A stretch of 64,000 nucleotides of DNA from Flavobacterium sp. IB48 (GTDB lineage: Bacteria > Bacteroidota > Bacteroidia > Flavobacteriales > Flavobacteriaceae). Location: assembly GCF_016405855.1 (NCBI RefSeq), contig NZ_JAEFCA010000004.1, forward strand, positions 344,075-408,074, given 5' to 3'. This document shows positions 61,365 to 64,000 of the stretch, in pieces (within the stretch, counting starts at the first letter, position 1; every line of letters starts with the position of its first letter). The translations under genes were made by a program, and so were the position numbers. The notes under the pieces are model-generated. The model saw nothing but the letters and a program-made list of their open reading frames with translations, was not told the origin of the DNA and made no database searches.

Positions 61365-62246
61365 ATGCACGACAGTTTAGTAATTCTAGCCGGCGGAGCT
61401 TCTTCTCGTATGAAAAAAGAAGCGGTTACAGATAGTTTATCTCCAGAAGAAATTGCGCAGGCCAACGAAAGAAGTAAAGGCTTAATAGGTGTTGGTTCAA
61501 GCGGAAGACCTCTTTTGGATTATCTTTTATGGAATGCGAAAAAAGCAGGCTATAAAAATATCTATATTATAATAGGAGAACAAGGAGAATTATTTAAAGA
61601 GTTTTATGGAAGTAAAATGAAGGATAACGATTTTCACGGACTCAATATTTCATTTGCTGTTCAGTATATTCCTGAAGGAAGAGTAAAGCCTTTTGGAACT
61701 GCAGATGCTCTGTTTCAAGCTGTAGAGCAATATCCAGAATTAAATTCGCAGTTTTATTCGGTTTGTAATAGCGATAATTTGTATTCGGCTGAAGCATTGC
61801 GTGCTTTGAGAGAAACTAAAAGTCCGAATGCTTTTATTAGTTATGATCGCGATGCAATGGATTTTCCGCTAGAGCGTATTTCCCGTTTTGCAATTGCAAA
61901 ATTGGACCAGAATAATCAGTTGTTGGATATTTTAGAAAAGCCTACAGAAGAAGATTTGGAGCAATATAAAGATGCAGAAGGAAAAATACGTGTTAGTATG
62001 AATGCTTTTAAGTTTAACGGCAAGACCTTATATATACATCTTAAAAATTGTCCTGTTCATCCGGAGCGTGATGAAAAGGAGCTTCCGACGGTTCTTTTGA
62101 ACTCCGTTAAGGAAAATCCGAATACAACGATCGGAATTCCGTTTTCTGAGCACGTTCCTGACCTGACTGCTAAAGAAGATATTGCCGAAGTAAAAACATA
62201 TTTGGCAAAATATTATCCAGATTTAAATTGGAATAATAAAAATTAA
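61365..62246 (+). CDS. NDP-sugar nucleotidyltransferase
   Basis: 293 residues. The N-terminal nucleotide-binding loop reads VILAGGASSRMKK. After an insertion (KEAVTDSLSPEEIAQANERSKGLIGVGSSGRPLLDYLLWNAKKAGYKNIYIIIGE) come PFGTADALFQAVEQ and SVCNSDNLYSAEAL, where Asp in the SD pair should bind the metal. The family joins a sugar-1-phosphate to a nucleotide. Position 6 bp after the kinase implies it acts on that kinase's product. Sugar and nucleotide are not known. Confidence 0.85.
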   Translation: MHDSLVILAGGASSRMKKEAVTDSLSPEEIAQANERSKGLIGVGSSGRPLLDYLLWNAKKAGYKNIYIIIGEQGELFKEFYGSKMKDNDFHGLNISFAVQYIPEGRVKPFGTADALFQAVEQYPELNSQFYSVCNSDNLYSAEALRALRETKSPNAFISYDRDAMDFPLERISRFAIAKLDQNNQLLDILEKPTEEDLEQYKDAEGKIRVSMNAFKFNGKTLYIHLKNCPVHPERDEKELPTVLLNSVKENPNTTIGIPFSEHVPDLTAKEDIAEVKTYLAKYYPDLNWNNKN

Positions 62247-62291
62247 CAAAACTTTCATATCTAAATTAGAGAATAAGGAAATTTAATGTAG

Positions 62292-62299
62292 TACTTTTG
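62292..62299 (+). promoter_or_regulatory. -7 element TACTTTTG before the sugar transporter
   Basis: TACTTTTG is an exact TAnnTTTG match, 112 bp before the transporter start. No TTG at -33. It could add a separate promoter for the transporter and nagB inside the gene cluster. Confidence 0.4.
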
Positions 62300-62411
62300 T
62301 TTTGCAAAAAAAATGCAGATATTTGCATAAATTACGCAATCAATAATGTGAGAGTTGATTCTAATTTAGATTTTGAATTAAATAAATCTATAACTAAATC
62401 AACCAAAAATT

Positions 62412-63791
62412 ATGACAAACATTCAAAGTACATTACAGCTGGAGAAAAAAAGTACCATTGTTCCGATGGTAATTTTAACTTTATTGTTTTTTATTCTAGG
62501 ATTTGTAACCTGGCTTAACGGACCACTAATTCCGTTTTTTGAATTAGCTTGCGAACTAACTTCTTCGCAAGCCTATTTTGTGACTTTCGCATTTTATATT
62601 GCCTACTTTGTAATGGCAGTTCCTTCTTCTTACATTATTGAAAAAGTGGGATATAAAAACGGAATTTCTTTAGGATTATTGATTATCGCCGCGGGAGCAT
62701 TTATGTTTTATCCAGCGGCTTCAAGTCGTACATTTCTCTTGTTTTTATTAGCTTTATTTATCATGGGAACTGGTTTGGCAGTTTTACAAACAGCTTCAAA
62801 TCCGTATGTTGTTGTAATTGGCCCAAGAGAAAGTGCCGCTGCAAGAATCAGCGTTTTAGGAATTGCAAATAAATTGGCAGGTTTTGTTGCACCAATTGTG
62901 CTTACTATTTTGGTTTTGTCTAATATGCAGGATTTTACCGCAGACAAAATTGCCTTGATGGATCAAGCTGCAAAAACTAGCGCATTAAATTCTCTTGCTT
63001 TACAATTGCAAACACCGTATCTTTATATGGGGCTGATTATTACAGTTTTAGCTTTAATGGTGAAATTTTCTCCTCTTCCAGAAATTGATTTAGGCGAAGA
63101 TGGAAATGTGTCAGAATTAAGTGTTTTTAAACAAATTAAAAATGCTTTTCAGCACCCACAGTTGGTTTTAGGAGTAATAACTCTAATGTTGTATTTATCT
63201 GCCGAAGTTTTGGCGGGAGATTCAATCGGAGCTTTCGGAAAACAGCTGGGAGTTTATGGTGAAGAAGGGAACTTTTATCTTAAATTAACCTCATTTACCA
63301 TGTCAGCAATGGTGATCGGCTATATTCTTGGTATAGTTTTGATTCCTAAATATGTTTCGCAAGTCACTGCTTTAAAAGTGTCTGGATTACTTGGTTTGGT
63401 GTTAGTTACGGCAATTGTTTTGATTTCTCCAAAGATAATGATTGCATTGCCTGGAACTCCAAATATACCATTGGTGATACTTTTAGTAGCGCTTTTGGGA
63501 CTAGCAAATGCATTGTGCTGGCCAGCAATATGGCCAATGGCTCTGCAGGATTTAGGAGGTTATACAAAGATTGGAAGTGCTATTTTGATTATGGGAATTA
63601 TCGGTGGAGCAGTTTTTCCACTTTTTTATGGAATGATCACCGAAAGTATCAATTCTGCAAATGTTGCAAAAAATATGCAAAATGTTTCAAAAAGTGGAAA
63701 TCAATTGGCGTACTTAATGTTGTTGCCTTCTTATGCAATGATTTTGTTTTATGCTGTGAAAGGGCATAAATATAGGAAATGGAATAGTTGA
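62412..63791 (+). CDS. FucP/NagP-type sugar MFS transporter
   Basis: 459 residues, 12 membrane helices. LTLLFFILGFVTWLNGPLIPFFELACEL, YFVMAVPSSYIIEKVGYKNGI and FIMGTGLAVLQTASNPYVVVIGP are hallmarks of the FucP family, which imports fucose, glucose/galactose or N-acetylglucosamine (NagP) with protons. Its position before nagB points to an amino sugar, but the sequence alone does not fix the substrate. Confidence 0.9.
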   Translation: MTNIQSTLQLEKKSTIVPMVILTLLFFILGFVTWLNGPLIPFFELACELTSSQAYFVTFAFYIAYFVMAVPSSYIIEKVGYKNGISLGLLIIAAGAFMFYPAASSRTFLLFLLALFIMGTGLAVLQTASNPYVVVIGPRESAAARISVLGIANKLAGFVAPIVLTILVLSNMQDFTADKIALMDQAAKTSALNSLALQLQTPYLYMGLIITVLALMVKFSPLPEIDLGEDGNVSELSVFKQIKNAFQHPQLVLGVITLMLYLSAEVLAGDSIGAFGKQLGVYGEEGNFYLKLTSFTMSAMVIGYILGIVLIPKYVSQVTALKVSGLLGLVLVTAIVLISPKIMIALPGTPNIPLVILLVALLGLANALCWPAIWPMALQDLGGYTKIGSAILIMGIIGGAVFPLFYGMITESINSANVAKNMQNVSKSGNQLAYLMLLPSYAMILFYAVKGHKYRKWNS

Positions 63792-63815
63792 ACAAAAAAT
63801 AAAAATTAATATATC

Positions 63816-64000
63816 ATGTTAAAAAGTAAAATCGACAAAGCAACAGGTTTCGAAAAACGATTCGAAAACATTAACACAGTTGTTTTTGAAAACTCAACGG
63901 ATGCTTCAAAAGAAGTAGCGCAGGAAATTGCGTCTTTAATCAAAGAAAAACAAAAAGAAGGAAAACCTTGTATTTTAGGATTAGCTACCGGTTCTTCTCC
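63816..64000 (+). CDS. nagB: Glucosamine-6-phosphate deaminase, 5' part (3' end outside window)
   Basis: The first 61 codons are visible from ATG 63816 (MLKSKIDKATGFEKRFENIN, then ILGLATGSS). The ATGSS loop is the phosphate-binding part of NagB, and the N-terminal extension fits the two-domain Bacteroidota form that carries an extra LmbE-like domain. NagB turns glucosamine-6-phosphate into fructose-6-phosphate and ammonia. It follows the transporter gene by 24 bp and is cut by the window end. Confidence 0.85.
   Translation, partial: MLKSKIDKATGFEKRFENINTVVFENSTDASKEVAQEIASLIKEKQKEGKPCILGLATGSS

Noticed and set aside
62297-62518. Short open frame overlapping the sugar transporter start
   Set aside because: It overlaps the transporter in a different frame, lies in its leader and shows no domain.
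1-64000. tRNA, rRNA, CRISPR arrays, prophage
   Set aside because: No cloverleaf-like or conserved ribosomal sequence, no regularly spaced direct repeats, and no phage structural or integrase genes were seen.

Overview
The window looks like a chromosomal segment of a Flavobacterium-type Bacteroidota, close in style to F. johnsoniae. The signs are AT-rich DNA, few Shine-Dalgarno sites, several matches to the Bacteroidota -7 promoter element (TAnnTTTG), a gliding-motility PPIase lipoprotein (GldI), a SusC/SusD pair, many lipoproteins, and intergenic palindromic repeats typical of the genus. No rRNA, tRNA, CRISPR array, phage or insertion sequence was seen.

Layout. 1-2.7 kb: 3' part of a CsgG-family curli secretion gene fused to an outer-membrane barrel, then a multi-domain lipoprotein. 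2.8-8.3 kb: purM, small hypotheticals, and a secreted GH92 alpha-mannosidase. 8.4-14.1 kb: M61 peptidase lipoprotein, a TIGR03643-type protein, sterol-desaturase-family hydroxylase, GlsB/YeaQ, AqpZ, DoxX-like and EamA transporter. 14.3-18.2 kb: minus-strand operon of NrnA-like DHH phosphoesterase, GldI and two cyclophilin-FKBP fusions. 18.4-20.6 kb: an unrecognised lipoprotein with two small genes. 20.7-28 kb: ClC transporter with fluoride-type features, Rid protein, CbpA/CbpM, a secreted protein, an MFS transporter and a PoxB-like enzyme. 28.2-33.5 kb: lipoprotein and a MacAB/TolC-like tripartite efflux operon. 33.9-40 kb: guaA, two tandem LysM proteins (the second joined to a periplasmic-binding-protein fold) and an OsmC protein.

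40.2-64 kb is the most interesting part. A roughly 17-kb minus-strand run contains SusC, SusD, an arylsulfotransferase-like lipoprotein, a TsdA-like dihaem cytochrome c, a putative glycosidase (DUF6067-like), a DUF5107/TPR protein, an M1 aminopeptidase and a GH109-type enzyme. On the other side of a LacI-family regulator lies a plus-strand set: GHMP sugar kinase, nucleotidyltransferase, FucP/NagP-type sugar importer and the start of nagB. In front of both susC and the kinase sits a nearly identical module in mirror orientation: two 14-bp palindromic operators centred on TCGA, 23 bp apart, then a 39-bp identical promoter block. This ties both gene sets to one regulator and suggests one system: a surface glycan uptake and degradation arm plus a cytoplasmic sugar activation and amino-sugar arm. 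The substrate is not established; GH109 and NagB point to an amino-sugar-containing glycan.

Limits: everything was read by eye. Family assignments come from recognised motifs, and no similarity search was run.
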